This document shows, in pieces, positions 7,359 to 15,032 of a stretch of DNA of 21,394 nucleotides. The stretch lies in assembly GCA_005877655.1 (NCBI GenBank), contig VBOC01000153.1, positions 1-21,394 on the forward strand, in the 5' to 3' direction. The notes beneath the pieces were generated by a model that made no database searches, was not told the DNA's origin, and was given only the letters and a program-made list of their open reading frames with translations. Made by a program: the position numbers and the translations under genes. Positions within the stretch are counted from its first letter, which is position 1; each line of letters starts with the position of its first letter. Source of the stretch: Ignavibacteria bacterium (GTDB lineage Bacteria > Bacteroidota > Ignavibacteria > UBA10030 > SZUA-254).

Positions 7359-8933
7359 CTATTCGGCAATCCGGAAGCGGGGATCGGGCGGGCGGATCCC
7401 GTCGTACATGTTCTTCAGGGCGGAGTACGCCGCGTTCGATCCGCGCTGCGAGGCCTTCCGGTAAAGCCGGACGGCTTCCGAGGTATCCCGGGAGACTCCG
7501 AGCCCCGTTTCGTAACAATAGGCAAGCATGGTTTGCGCGAGCACGGAGCCGTCTTCCATTGCGCGCCGGAGCGCAGTCATGCTCGAACCGGCCGGCGCGG
7601 ATTTCTTCTGTTCCTGCACGTCGATCATCGCAAGACGAATTCCTGCCTCCCGGAATCCCATCCCGTCCGCTTTCTGCAGCAGCCCGATAGCCCTCTCCCG
7701 GTTCTGTTTTAGCCACGTGCCGGTATAATAACTCATCCCGAGCTCGACCACGGCCGGCGGATATCCGTGCGCAGCTGCGCTCTGAAGGAGCCCGAGGGCC
7801 TGCGTTTGAGTTAACTGGTGATCAAAATCCGAGGCGATCAATTCCGCCCAGGCAAACTGGGCGGAAGGTTCATTCCTGTCGGCTTCCTCTTTCAATCGCC
7901 GGAAGAAATCCTCGCGCCGGATCATCTTCCAGAGCAGCGCTGAGGCCCAGGGTGAGTCGAACCTCATGGCGCGAAGATAGTAGACAGCCGCCTCGACTGC
8001 ATCCTCCTTCATGATGGCCCCCCGTTCGTACCACCGCCCGATCAGCGTCAGCGCCTCCGGGCTGCCGGCTTCGCCGGCATCGAAGATCCGGCGGACCATG
8101 GCAGAATCGGCCTCGCCATCGGACTTTTCGGACCTGGCGGGATTGGGGACCTGCATTCTTGTAAGCTGGGCGTTCGCGGCGAGCAGGACTTCGCGCGTAA
8201 GCGTCGTATCATCAGGCAGCGGGATTGAATCAGTCTCGGTGTCGAGGAAGATTGGCTGCAGTCCGGATGCCGTTTGCGGGACCGATGAAAGATGCGTCCG
8301 TGCCTTCCTGCCCTTGCGATTTGTCGAATCGCACTCCGGGCGTGTCGCCCGCCGATCGAGTCTCCGCCGCTTAAATTCTTTGAGGATCTCCCTGGCGGCC
8401 TCATATCCCGAGTCGGCAGCCAGTGATTCCCAGCGGTAGGCCCCGGCGTAATCCCTCGGCACGGTGAGGTTGTCCGTCAGCAAGAGGCCCACCACGTATT
8501 CTGCTTCCACCATCCCCTTCATCGCCGCAAGGAGAAATTGTTCATACGCTCCGAAAGGATTCCAGGAGATCCCCCAACCGTTGTTCAGCATCAATCCGTA
8601 GTTATAACGCGCAGGAGTGAGGTTCTGATCGGCCGCCTTCTTTATCCAGAACGCCGCCTTTGCCGTATCGGAGGGGAATCCGTCCCGGGTCAGGTACCGT
8701 ATACCCAGCTCGTGCTGTGCGAGCGGATCGCCTGCGTTGGCGTTCCGGACAAGGTTGAATTCGTCCCAGTAGCGCGCCGCGGAATTGTCGACTTTGAATC
8801 CGAAGGCAGTCTCCCGCGGCGCAGGACCCTTCAAGGCGAGACTCCTGAGACTGTCGGCAGAGGAGGCGGAGCAATCCGCGACAACAATCAAGAAGAGAGC
8901 CGGCACGCAGAGAAAACGAAAACGAGGCTTCAT
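7359..8933 (-). CDS. Secreted Sel1-repeat (TPR-like) protein
   Basis: Protein of 524 residues. The first 23 form a signal peptide (MKPRFRFLCVPALFLIVVADC); the Cys is preceded by Asp, which argues against a lipoprotein. The start at 8933 lacks a good ribosome site but is supported by the signal peptide. Sel1-like helical repeats are seen in at least five places: GDPLAQHELGIRYLTRDG (about 65), a second beginning VEAEYVVGLLLTD, GSPEALTLIGRWYERG, PPAVVELGMSYYTGTWL and GSVLAQTMLAYCYETGLG near the end. A charged, repeat-poor stretch of about 80 residues (RRRLDRRATRPE onward) separates the N- and C-terminal repeat blocks. Sel1 repeats are scaffolds for protein-protein contacts, often at the envelope. 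The partner and exact role are unknown. It is divergent from the YdjM-like gene. Confidence 0.8.
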   Translation of the reverse strand: MKPRFRFLCVPALFLIVVADCSASSADSLRSLALKGPAPRETAFGFKVDNSAARYWDEFNLVRNANAGDPLAQHELGIRYLTRDGFPSDTAKAAFWIKKAADQNLTPARYNYGLMLNNGWGISWNPFGAYEQFLLAAMKGMVEAEYVVGLLLTDNLTVPRDYAGAYRWESLAADSGYEAAREILKEFKRRRLDRRATRPECDSTNRKGRKARTHLSSVPQTASGLQPIFLDTETDSIPLPDDTTLTREVLLAANAQLTRMQVPNPARSEKSDGEADSAMVRRIFDAGEAGSPEALTLIGRWYERGAIMKEDAVEAAVYYLRAMRFDSPWASALLWKMIRREDFFRRLKEEADRNEPSAQFAWAELIASDFDHQLTQTQALGLLQSAAAHGYPPAVVELGMSYYTGTWLKQNRERAIGLLQKADGMGFREAGIRLAMIDVQEQKKSAPAGSSMTALRRAMEDGSVLAQTMLAYCYETGLGVSRDTSEAVRLYRKASQRGSNAAYSALKNMYDGIRPPDPRFRIAE

Positions 8934-9093
8934 GGCAGTGGATGAAAGATACGAATTGTTGTTGTCATTCGGCAGTCGGGCGGCAGATCACTCAACGCAT
9001 TAGACAACGGCGATTGCAGATCGCTTAGCGCGGCTTGTTCTTTCCACTACTTTGTGCTATTATTGAAGCTACCTCACTCTGCGCTGGAGGTCG

Positions 9094-9765
9094 ATGTACA
9101 TCGGTCATTATGCCGCCGCGTTCGCGCTCAAAAAAGCCGCACCCAGGGTTTCATTAGGGACGATGTTCCTCTCCGTGCAGCTTCTCGATCTGCTCTGGCC
9201 TCTCTTCCTGCTCCTCGGGGTGGAACACGTCCGCATCGATCCCGGCAACACCCCTTTCACCCCGCTCGATTTCTACGATTATCCGATCTCTCACAGTCTC
9301 GTCACATCGTTGGGATGGGCGTTGGGGTTCGGGTTGGTGTACTATTTCAGGCGCCGCGACACCCGGGGAGCGTGGATTCTCGGGTTCGGAGTTTTCAGCC
9401 ACTGGGTTCTCGACTTCATCACACACCGGCCCGATTTGCCGGTCAGCCCCGGACTCAATGTTTATGTCGGTCTCGGGTTGTGGTATTCGACCGCGGGAAC
9501 GATCCTCGTCGAAGGCGCGCTATTCATCTTCGGTGTGTTACTCTATACCCGTTCGACGCCCGCAATTGATCAGAGAGGCCGGTATGCATTCTGGTCGCTG
9601 ATTGCCTTCTTTGTGCTGACCTATGCGGTTTCCTCTTTCGGCCCGCCGCCCCCGAACGAAACCGCACTCGCGATCGGCGGGCTATCCCTGTGGCTTTTCG
9701 TGCCGTGGGGATATTGGATCGAGGATCATCGGGCGCTCGGCATCAGCACACGCTCAAGTGGATAA
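9094..9765 (+). CDS. Multi-pass membrane protein resembling YdjM/DUF457 putative metal-dependent hydrolases
   Basis: Protein of 223 residues with about five hydrophobic segments (around residues 24-43, 65-88, 92-108, 128-152, 165-180 and 190-210). GGAGG lies three bases before ATG 9094. Polar residues typical of the membrane-bound metal-dependent hydrolase family sit near the membrane: MYIGHYAAAFALKK at the start, LLDLLWP, YPISHSLVTS and HWVLDFITHRPDLP. The conserved His/Asp pattern suggests a metal site facing one side of the membrane, but no reaction has been firmly shown for most relatives. The following ferritin-like/VIT gene overlaps its last eight bases, which suggests translational coupling. 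Family assignment is by motif pattern and is moderately sure. Confidence 0.6.
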   Translation: MYIGHYAAAFALKKAAPRVSLGTMFLSVQLLDLLWPLFLLLGVEHVRIDPGNTPFTPLDFYDYPISHSLVTSLGWALGFGLVYYFRRRDTRGAWILGFGVFSHWVLDFITHRPDLPVSPGLNVYVGLGLWYSTAGTILVEGALFIFGVLLYTRSTPAIDQRGRYAFWSLIAFFVLTYAVSSFGPPPPNETALAIGGLSLWLFVPWGYWIEDHRALGISTRSSG

Positions 9766-10927
9766 CAAGCCCGCGGTAACGGCCGGCGAAGTAGTCAAGG
9801 CCCTTCAGCAAAACTGGCGAGCCGAGAAGGAAAGTGCGCGCGTCTACCGGGAGCCCGCCGAATCGGAAAAGAGCGATCGACGGAAGGCCGTCCTGCTGAG
9901 ACTGGCGGAAGCCGAGGAGCGCCACGCCTCCCGCTGGGAGAAGAGGCTTCTGGAATTAGGCGCCGGGGTTCCGGCGACGAAGGATGACCTGGGAAAACGG
10001 CTGAGGCGATGGATTAACCGGCACGTGAGCACGGAGATCGCGATCAAGCGGCTGGAAGCGGAAGAAGATAAGGACAAGTCGCGCTACGAGGCCCAGCAGG
10101 CCAGGGCGCTGGGCGGCGACTCTCAAGCTCCGTCTATTCTCCAGGAACTTGCCCGCGAGGAAAAAGCGCACGCGAGGGTGCTGCAAAACCTCGCGCCCGT
10201 GCTGGGTCCGGGCACCGCGCTCGATCTGATTCTGAAGCGTGAGCGCTGGCACGTGCGGAGCGGATCCTGGATAGCGGACGCCATCTACGGGGTCAACGAC
10301 GGACTGGGTGCCGTCTTCGGAATCGTTTCCGGCGTCGCAGGCGCGACCAACAATCAACAGCACTACGTCCTGATCTCCGGCCTGGCGGGAATGATCGCTT
10401 CGGCTCTTTCGATGGGCGCGGGCGCCTATCTCGCGGTGAAGAGCCAACGCGAGGTGTACGAGGCGGAGATATCGCGCGAAAGGCGGGAAGTCGAAGAAGA
10501 TCCGGAAGAAGAGACCGAAGAGATGGCGCTCTTTTATCAGCTTCAGGGATTCGAAGCGGGCGACGCCAGAAAAATGGCGGAGAAATTGGCCCGCGATCCG
10601 GATCAGATGGTGAAGGCGATGGCCCAATACGAACTCGGACTTTCCGAACAGCGATTTCCCAGCCCGTGGAAATCGAGTCTTTCGGCGGCTGTGTCGACTG
10701 CGGTCGGCGCATTTATTCCGATTGTGCCGTTCTTTTTTCTGAACGGTTTTGAAGCGGTCGTCGTGGCTTTCGGGGTCAGCATCTTTGCGCATTTTGTGGT
10801 GGGGGCGGCAAAGTCGATACTCACGACCCGAAACTGGGTAGCATCCGGTCTGGAGATGACGCTCGTGGGTGTCCTCGAGGCCGCTGTGACCTACGGGCTC
10901 GGTTTGATGATCGGAACTGCGGGCTAG
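9758..10927 (+). CDS. Ferritin-like/VIT1 fusion, MbfA-type iron (or manganese) transporter
   Basis: Protein of 389 residues if started at GTG 9758, which overlaps the upstream stop by eight bases. The next ATG upstream (9623) would add unrelated residues. Residues about 8-148 are a ferritin/rubrerythrin-like helical bundle with repeated ExxH motifs (AEAEERHASRW at 50-60, AREEKAHARVL at 132-142), as expected for a diiron site. From about 165 the chain matches the VIT1/CCC1 family: DAIYGVNDGLGAVFGIVSG, then MIASALSMGAGAYLAVKSQ. A charged cytoplasmic loop (EVEEDPEEETEEMALFY) follows, then three further hydrophobic helices to the end. Alphaproteobacterial MbfA with this layout exports iron, and VIT proteins load iron or manganese into vacuoles. 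Export of excess iron is the likely role here; the direction is inferred from the family. Confidence 0.85.
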   Translation: MDNKPAVTAGEVVKALQQNWRAEKESARVYREPAESEKSDRRKAVLLRLAEAEERHASRWEKRLLELGAGVPATKDDLGKRLRRWINRHVSTEIAIKRLEAEEDKDKSRYEAQQARALGGDSQAPSILQELAREEKAHARVLQNLAPVLGPGTALDLILKRERWHVRSGSWIADAIYGVNDGLGAVFGIVSGVAGATNNQQHYVLISGLAGMIASALSMGAGAYLAVKSQREVYEAEISRERREVEEDPEEETEEMALFYQLQGFEAGDARKMAEKLARDPDQMVKAMAQYELGLSEQRFPSPWKSSLSAAVSTAVGAFIPIVPFFFLNGFEAVVVAFGVSIFAHFVVGAAKSILTTRNWVASGLEMTLVGVLEAAVTYGLGLMIGTAG

Positions 10928-11048
10928 GGGCAAAATGGCCAAAATATGCCAAAGAGGGCTCTCACGACGGCTCCGGCCGACCGACTACGGGGATTACACT
11001 AGTTAGATTGCAGTAAAGAGTGAGAAAAAAATTACGCTATTTCACGTA

Positions 11049-11077
11049 TTGATATTCTTTTTGCTGTTGATTATAAT
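11049..11077 (+). promoter_or_regulatory. Near-consensus sigma70-type promoter of the rsb operon
   Basis: TTGATA (11049-11054) and TATAAT (11072-11077) are separated by 17 bases, which is the ideal spacing. The -35 box matches five of six consensus bases and the -10 box all six. It lies in a locally AT-rich stretch of the 251-base gap before rsbR. The expected start of transcription is near 11084, giving a leader of about 95 bases. A tandem TGACG copy lies just downstream (11087-11096). Confidence 0.75.
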
Positions 11078-11178
11078 AGGGTGTTGTGACGTGACGAAAT
11101 CAGAGGGGAGTGAGGGCGGTTTTGCCGGTAATTCAATCGTACAGAGACATTTATTCATAATCCGAAGGAGGATTCCTC

Positions 11179-12021
11179 ATGGCCAAGGATGACGGCAGAA
11201 GAACTCATCAAACAGAGACCCAGCACATGGGCGAATCCACCGCCGGTCTCCTGAGAGAGCTGGTGGCGCACCTGCGCGAAAACCGGTCGCAACTCCGCCA
11301 GGAATGGGCCCGGCGAATCACGCAGGCACAGTTGCTGACGGCGATGAGCCAGGAAGAAATATTTGCGGAGGCGACCTCGGTGTACGATAATTACGTGGCC
11401 GTGCTCGAGACCGGCGCGGTAGAAGCTCTGCAGGCCTACGCGCGCGATCTCTCCGAGAGGATTATTCCACGAGGAGTGGAAACAAACGAGGTCGTGGGCA
11501 TCGTTCTGTTGCTGCGCGACGTACTGGCTCGCTCACTCTTCGCAAAATACCAGGCCGACTTTGCTCTCCTGAACCGCATACTCGACGCGTACGAGCCGGC
11601 GGCAAACCGCATCGCAAATACCGTGGCCGTCGGCTTCGTTCAGCTGCTCATCCTTCCGATCATCGGCGTGATCGATTCGCAGAGGGCCCGCCAGCTCACC
11701 GAGCAGCTTCTCCGCGGGATCAGGTCGAATAGGGCAAAAGTAGTCGTTATAGATATTACCGGCGTACCCTCCGTCGACTCCACGGTGGCGAACCACCTGG
11801 TGCAAACCGTCGAGGCGTCGCGTTTGATGGGCGCGACGGTCATCGTCACGGGGCTGTCCTCGGAGATCGCTCAGACTCTGGTGACGATCGGAGTCGACCT
11901 GGGGAAAATGAACACCGTCGGCGATTTGCAGGGAGGAATCGAGGAAGCAGAACGGCTGCTCGGTTACAAGGTCTCGCTGGATATGCACGAGACCACCGAC
12001 ACCACCTTGCCGGCAGCCTGA
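11179..12021 (+). CDS. rsbR: RsbR-type stressosome protein (RsbRD-like sensor plus STAS domain)
   Basis: Protein of 280 residues with GAAGGAGG ahead of ATG 11179. Residues about 22-150 are an all-helical sensor resembling the N-terminus of RsbRD proteins (LRELVAHLRENRSQLRQEW, RILDAYEPAANRI). Residues about 156-262 are a STAS domain (LLILPIIGVIDSQRARQL, VVVIDITGVPSVDSTVANHL, ATVIVTGLSSEIAQTLV). RsbR and RsbS co-assemble into the stressosome that holds the kinase RsbT. In Bacillus subtilis RsbRA the regulated sites are Thr171 and Thr205. By alignment the first is Ser201 here (VDSTVAN) and the second is Thr233 (EIAQTLV). It is the first gene of the operon. The stimulus is not evident: no haem- or flavin-binding motif is seen. 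Confidence 0.93.
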   Translation: MAKDDGRRTHQTETQHMGESTAGLLRELVAHLRENRSQLRQEWARRITQAQLLTAMSQEEIFAEATSVYDNYVAVLETGAVEALQAYARDLSERIIPRGVETNEVVGIVLLLRDVLARSLFAKYQADFALLNRILDAYEPAANRIANTVAVGFVQLLILPIIGVIDSQRARQLTEQLLRGIRSNRAKVVVIDITGVPSVDSTVANHLVQTVEASRLMGATVIVTGLSSEIAQTLVTIGVDLGKMNTVGDLQGGIEEAERLLGYKVSLDMHETTDTTLPAA

Positions 12022-12052
12022 GCCGGTCCGGCAATAAACGGGGGTAAACGGG

Positions 12053-12433
12053 ATGCGAGTTCCGATTCTCAAACAGGGTCAATACCTCATCGCGACCATT
12101 CAGTCGGCTCTCACCGACGAGGATCTCCTCCAGCTCCGCGATGAACTGACTGACCGCGTAGGAAAGTACCGTTCCCGCGGCGTTATTGTCGACGTCACAG
12201 CGCTCGACATCATGGATTCCTTTGCGACGCAGACTCTGCGCGCGCTCGCACACATGATCAGATTGCGGGGGGCGGAAACCGTCATCGTCGGCGTCCAGCC
12301 CGAAGTTGCATTCACAATGGTACAGCTTGGCCTCACACTGGAAGGGATTTCGACCGCACTCGATCTCGAGGAGGGTCTTGCACAGTTGAATCTCAAGACG
12401 AGAGGAGTTGAGGCGCGTGAGAGACGCGGATGA
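12053..12433 (+). CDS. rsbS: RsbS, stressosome STAS scaffold protein
   Basis: Protein of 126 residues, a single STAS domain with no sensor part, as in RsbS. It starts MRVPILKQGQYLIATIQSAL and carries the phosphorylation loop VIVDVTALDIMDSFATQTL. Ser56 in MDSF matches the serine that RsbT phosphorylates in Bacillus (Ser59). RsbS builds the core of the stressosome with RsbR and binds RsbT until it is phosphorylated. A purine-rich GGGGGTAAACGGG precedes the ATG. It is 31 bases after rsbR and overlaps rsbT by 17 bases, so the three are surely co-transcribed. Confidence 0.95.
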   Translation: MRVPILKQGQYLIATIQSALTDEDLLQLRDELTDRVGKYRSRGVIVDVTALDIMDSFATQTLRALAHMIRLRGAETVIVGVQPEVAFTMVQLGLTLEGISTALDLEEGLAQLNLKTRGVEARERRG

Positions 12434-12821
12434 GGTGAAGGTGTCCATCTCTTCAGAGGCGGACGTCGTGACCGCCCGCGAGGCAGGGCGTCAGATGGCC
12501 AGTGAGATCGGACTGAACGGCAGCCTTCCGACATTGATAGCGACCGCGATCTCAGAGGTCTCGCGTAATATCATTCAATATGCAGGGAAAGGCGAAATCA
12601 TCCTGCGACCCCTCCATCAGAGCCTCAAGACAGGGATCATGATCATCGCCCGCGACAAAGGTCCCGGCATCGCCGATGTGGAGCAGGCGATGAAAGACGG
12701 CTATACAACGGGAAGAGGGTTGGGCCTGGGGCTCCCCGGGACACGCAGGCTGATGGATGAATTCGAAATTGTCTCGAAGAAAGGGAAGGGGACCACGGTC
12801 ACTATGAAAAAGTGGATGTAA
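12417..12821 (+). CDS. rsbT: RsbT, stressosome switch serine/threonine kinase
   Basis: Protein of 134 residues when started at GTG 12417, the family's normal length. GAGGAG (12402-12407) lies nine bases upstream of that GTG and touches the alternative TTG at 12408, which favours the GTG. It is a GHKL-fold kinase: N-box EVSRNIIQYAG, G1 motif RDKGPGIAD, and G2 region TTGRGLGLGLPGTRRLMDEF, all intact. RsbT phosphorylates RsbR and RsbS on stress, is then released, and binds the N-terminus of a downstream partner (RsbU in Bacillus). No RsbU, RsbV, RsbW or sigma-B gene is in this window. The partner here is probably the histidine kinase two genes on, which has an RsbU-like N-terminus. Confidence 0.95.
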   Translation: MRDADEVKVSISSEADVVTAREAGRQMASEIGLNGSLPTLIATAISEVSRNIIQYAGKGEIILRPLHQSLKTGIMIIARDKGPGIADVEQAMKDGYTTGRGLGLGLPGTRRLMDEFEIVSKKGKGTTVTMKKWM

Positions 12822-12822
12822 G

Positions 12823-13440
12823 ATGGAGAACGAGGTCGGTACCGTCCTTGATTGGGCTTGCGCGGGAGTTGCTCTTCCCGGTGAAACCGAGTCGGGGGAC
12901 CTGCACGTGGTGAAGCACTTTGAGGGAGGGGCGCTGGTCGGAGTCGTGGACGGATTGGGACATGGACCTGAAGCAGCTGCTGCCGCAAGAAAGGCCGTAG
13001 CGGCGCTCGAGCAACACCCTGAGGAGCCGCTCATCCCGCTTGTGCGGCGATGCCATGAACACCTGAGGGGAACGCGCGGAGTGGTAATGAGTATCGCCTC
13101 TCTCGACACGGGAAATAACAGCGCCAGTTGGTTGGGGGTAGGAAACGTCGAGGGAATCCTCGTGCGCGAGGGTTCGCAACCGGGTCAGCGGATCCATCGC
13201 ATCATCGGGTGGGGAGGGGTCGTTGGGCACAAATTGCCGGAGCTCCGCCCGGCCAGTCTGCGCCTAAAGGAAGGCGATTTACTGGTCTTTGCTTCCGACG
13301 GCATCCGCCAGGAGTTTGTCGAACGATCTGACTACCGCGACCAGCCGCAGCGGCTGGCGGACCGGATCTGCACTCAGTTCGGGACGCGGGCGGACGATGC
13401 CCTCGTGCTTGTACTTCGGTACCGGGGATTAAACCGATGA
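12823..13440 (+). CDS. rsbX: RsbX-type PP2C phosphatase, stressosome reset
   Basis: Protein of 205 residues beginning one base after the rsbT stop. It is a compact PP2C/SpoIIE-like phosphatase. Metal-binding Asp/Gly blocks are seen in LVGVVDGLGHGPEAAAAA (about residues 40-57) and GDLLVFASDGIRQEF (about 150-164), and the last Asp is in GTRADDALVLVLRY. RsbX removes phosphate from RsbR and RsbS, so that RsbT is recaptured and signalling stops. There is no N-terminal regulatory domain, which separates it from RsbU and RsbP. The stop codon overlaps the start of the histidine kinase gene (ATGA), giving translational coupling. Confidence 0.9.
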   Translation: MENEVGTVLDWACAGVALPGETESGDLHVVKHFEGGALVGVVDGLGHGPEAAAAARKAVAALEQHPEEPLIPLVRRCHEHLRGTRGVVMSIASLDTGNNSASWLGVGNVEGILVREGSQPGQRIHRIIGWGGVVGHKLPELRPASLRLKEGDLLVFASDGIRQEFVERSDYRDQPQRLADRICTQFGTRADDALVLVLRYRGLNR

Positions 13441-15032
13441 GCACTCAATACCAAAAACTTGCGGAGCGATACGGCAAGATCCTGGCAACGTATGTCGGGG
13501 GCGCGGGGGAAGCGGCATTGCAATCCGCCTATGAAATCGGCAGGCAGGCGGTTCAGGCGGGGCTCGGCTGCCTCGATATTGCTCAGATTCACGAGGAGGC
13601 GCTTATCCGGTCCCTCCTGCAGGCCTCGACGCTCGGGGAGAGCAGCAAGATTGCCAAACTCGGGTCGGATTTCCTTGCCCAGAGTTTGTCGCCGTACGAA
13701 ATGACCCATCGCGGATTTCAGGAGGTGATCCTCGACCTGAGCCGCCGAGCCGTCGAGCTTGCCACGGTGAACAGGCGCCTCGAAACCGAGATATCTGAGC
13801 GCAGGCGTGTTGAATCAGCCCTGCAGCAGGAAACCTCCTATGTCAAGTTGCTGAACGTCGTCACCGTCGCGGCCAACATGGGCTCGGGCATCAACGACGT
13901 GTACCGGCGATGCCTCGAAGAAGTTTGTTTGATTACCGGCTGGCCGATCGGCCACGTTTACATTGTGGACGAGGATTCCCCCGATCGGTTGGTCCCGACC
14001 TCCATCTGGCACCTTGCCGAGCCGAAACGGTTCGAGGTATTCCGTCATGCCACGGAGTCCCTTTCGCTGTCGAGAGGGATCGGGCTTCCGGGCAGAGTCT
14101 TCTCGACCGGAGAATCGACCTTCATTGTCGACCTTGCGGAGGATTCCAATTTCCTCCGCGCACAGGCATGCTCCGAAGTTGGAATCAGGAGCGGATTCGC
14201 ATTTCCCATTCTCGTCGGGTCCGAAGTTGTCGCGGTGCTCGAATTTTTTTCAGATCTCCTTCAAAAACCGGACGAACAGCTTCTGGATGTCATGGCGCAA
14301 ATCGGCATCCAGCTCGGGCGGGTCGTCGAGCGCCGGAGGTCGGAAGATGTGCTCCGGGAGATCCCCAAGCGGATTCTGGAAGCGCAGGAGGCCGAGCGAA
14401 GGCGAGTCGCCCATGAGCTCCACGACGACGTGTGCCAGCGGCTCAGCGCCACCAAGCTTCACATCGGCGCATTTGAAAACGAAATTCCGGAGAAGGATCG
14501 TAAAGTCCATTCAAAGCTTCAGTTGATCAAGCGGCAGATTAACGCGAATATCCAGGAGGTGCGCCGGATCGCAGCCCATCTCAGGCCCACCACACTGGAC
14601 GACATGGGTTTGCATGTCGCATTGCGTCTCCTCTGCGAAGAATTTCAGAAAATTAATCACACGAGGGCCAACTTTAAAATGAAAGCACGCTCCCCGCAGC
14701 GTCTGGATCCGCCCGTCGAGTTGACTCTTTACAGAATCGCCCAGGAGGGGCTTTCGAACGTCGCAAAGCACGCCGAGGCAAAAACGGTGTCGATGCGGCT
14801 CATGCGCCTGAACGGCATCATCCGGCTCGACATTAACGACAACGGGCGCGGCTTTGAGATTGAAAAGATCCGATCAGATTCCGTTCGAGGGTACAAGCTC
14901 GGGCTGCTGAGCATGAAGGAACGGGCCGAGCTGCTCAACGGCACATGCCGGATTGAATCGGTGCCCGGAAAGGGTACAAAGATCCGGGTCGAAATCCCAC
15001 TGGAATCAAACCACACCCATGGAAAAGATTAA
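13437..15032 (+). CDS. Histidine kinase with RsbU-like N-terminus, GAF and HisKA_3 domains
   Basis: Protein of 531 residues. Residues about 4-110 resemble the RsbT-binding N-terminal domain of RsbU: YQKLAERYGKILATYV, ALQSAYEIGRQAVQAGLG, DIAQIHEEALIRSL and HRGFQEVILDLSRRAVE. A short coiled coil (VNRRLETEISERRRVESALQ) leads to a GAF domain at about 140-298 (GIGLPGRVFSTGESTFIVDL, GSEVVAVLEFFSD). A HisKA_3 dimerisation domain follows, with the phosphoacceptor His329 in AHELHDDVCQRL. The GHKL ATPase domain has N-box QEGLSNVAKHA, DNGRG at 468-472 and GLLSMKERAELL. There are no membrane segments, so it is cytoplasmic. It overlaps rsbX by four bases and the response regulator by 14. I infer that free RsbT binds the N-terminus and switches kinase activity; GAF may add a second input. 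Confidence 0.88.
   Translation: MSTQYQKLAERYGKILATYVGGAGEAALQSAYEIGRQAVQAGLGCLDIAQIHEEALIRSLLQASTLGESSKIAKLGSDFLAQSLSPYEMTHRGFQEVILDLSRRAVELATVNRRLETEISERRRVESALQQETSYVKLLNVVTVAANMGSGINDVYRRCLEEVCLITGWPIGHVYIVDEDSPDRLVPTSIWHLAEPKRFEVFRHATESLSLSRGIGLPGRVFSTGESTFIVDLAEDSNFLRAQACSEVGIRSGFAFPILVGSEVVAVLEFFSDLLQKPDEQLLDVMAQIGIQLGRVVERRRSEDVLREIPKRILEAQEAERRRVAHELHDDVCQRLSATKLHIGAFENEIPEKDRKVHSKLQLIKRQINANIQEVRRIAAHLRPTTLDDMGLHVALRLLCEEFQKINHTRANFKMKARSPQRLDPPVELTLYRIAQEGLSNVAKHAEAKTVSMRLMRLNGIIRLDINDNGRGFEIEKIRSDSVRGYKLGLLSMKERAELLNGTCRIESVPGKGTKIRVEIPLESNHTHGKD

Noticed and set aside
9623..9757. ATG 9623 as start of the ferritin-like/VIT1 gene
   Set aside because: The added residues are Arg/Ser-rich, lie entirely within the upstream membrane-protein gene, and precede the ferritin-like domain; GTG 9758 fits better.
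9956..10942. 328-codon minus-strand open frame
   Set aside because: Fully antisense to the ferritin-like/VIT1 gene, which has clear motifs; composition is typical of shadow frames.
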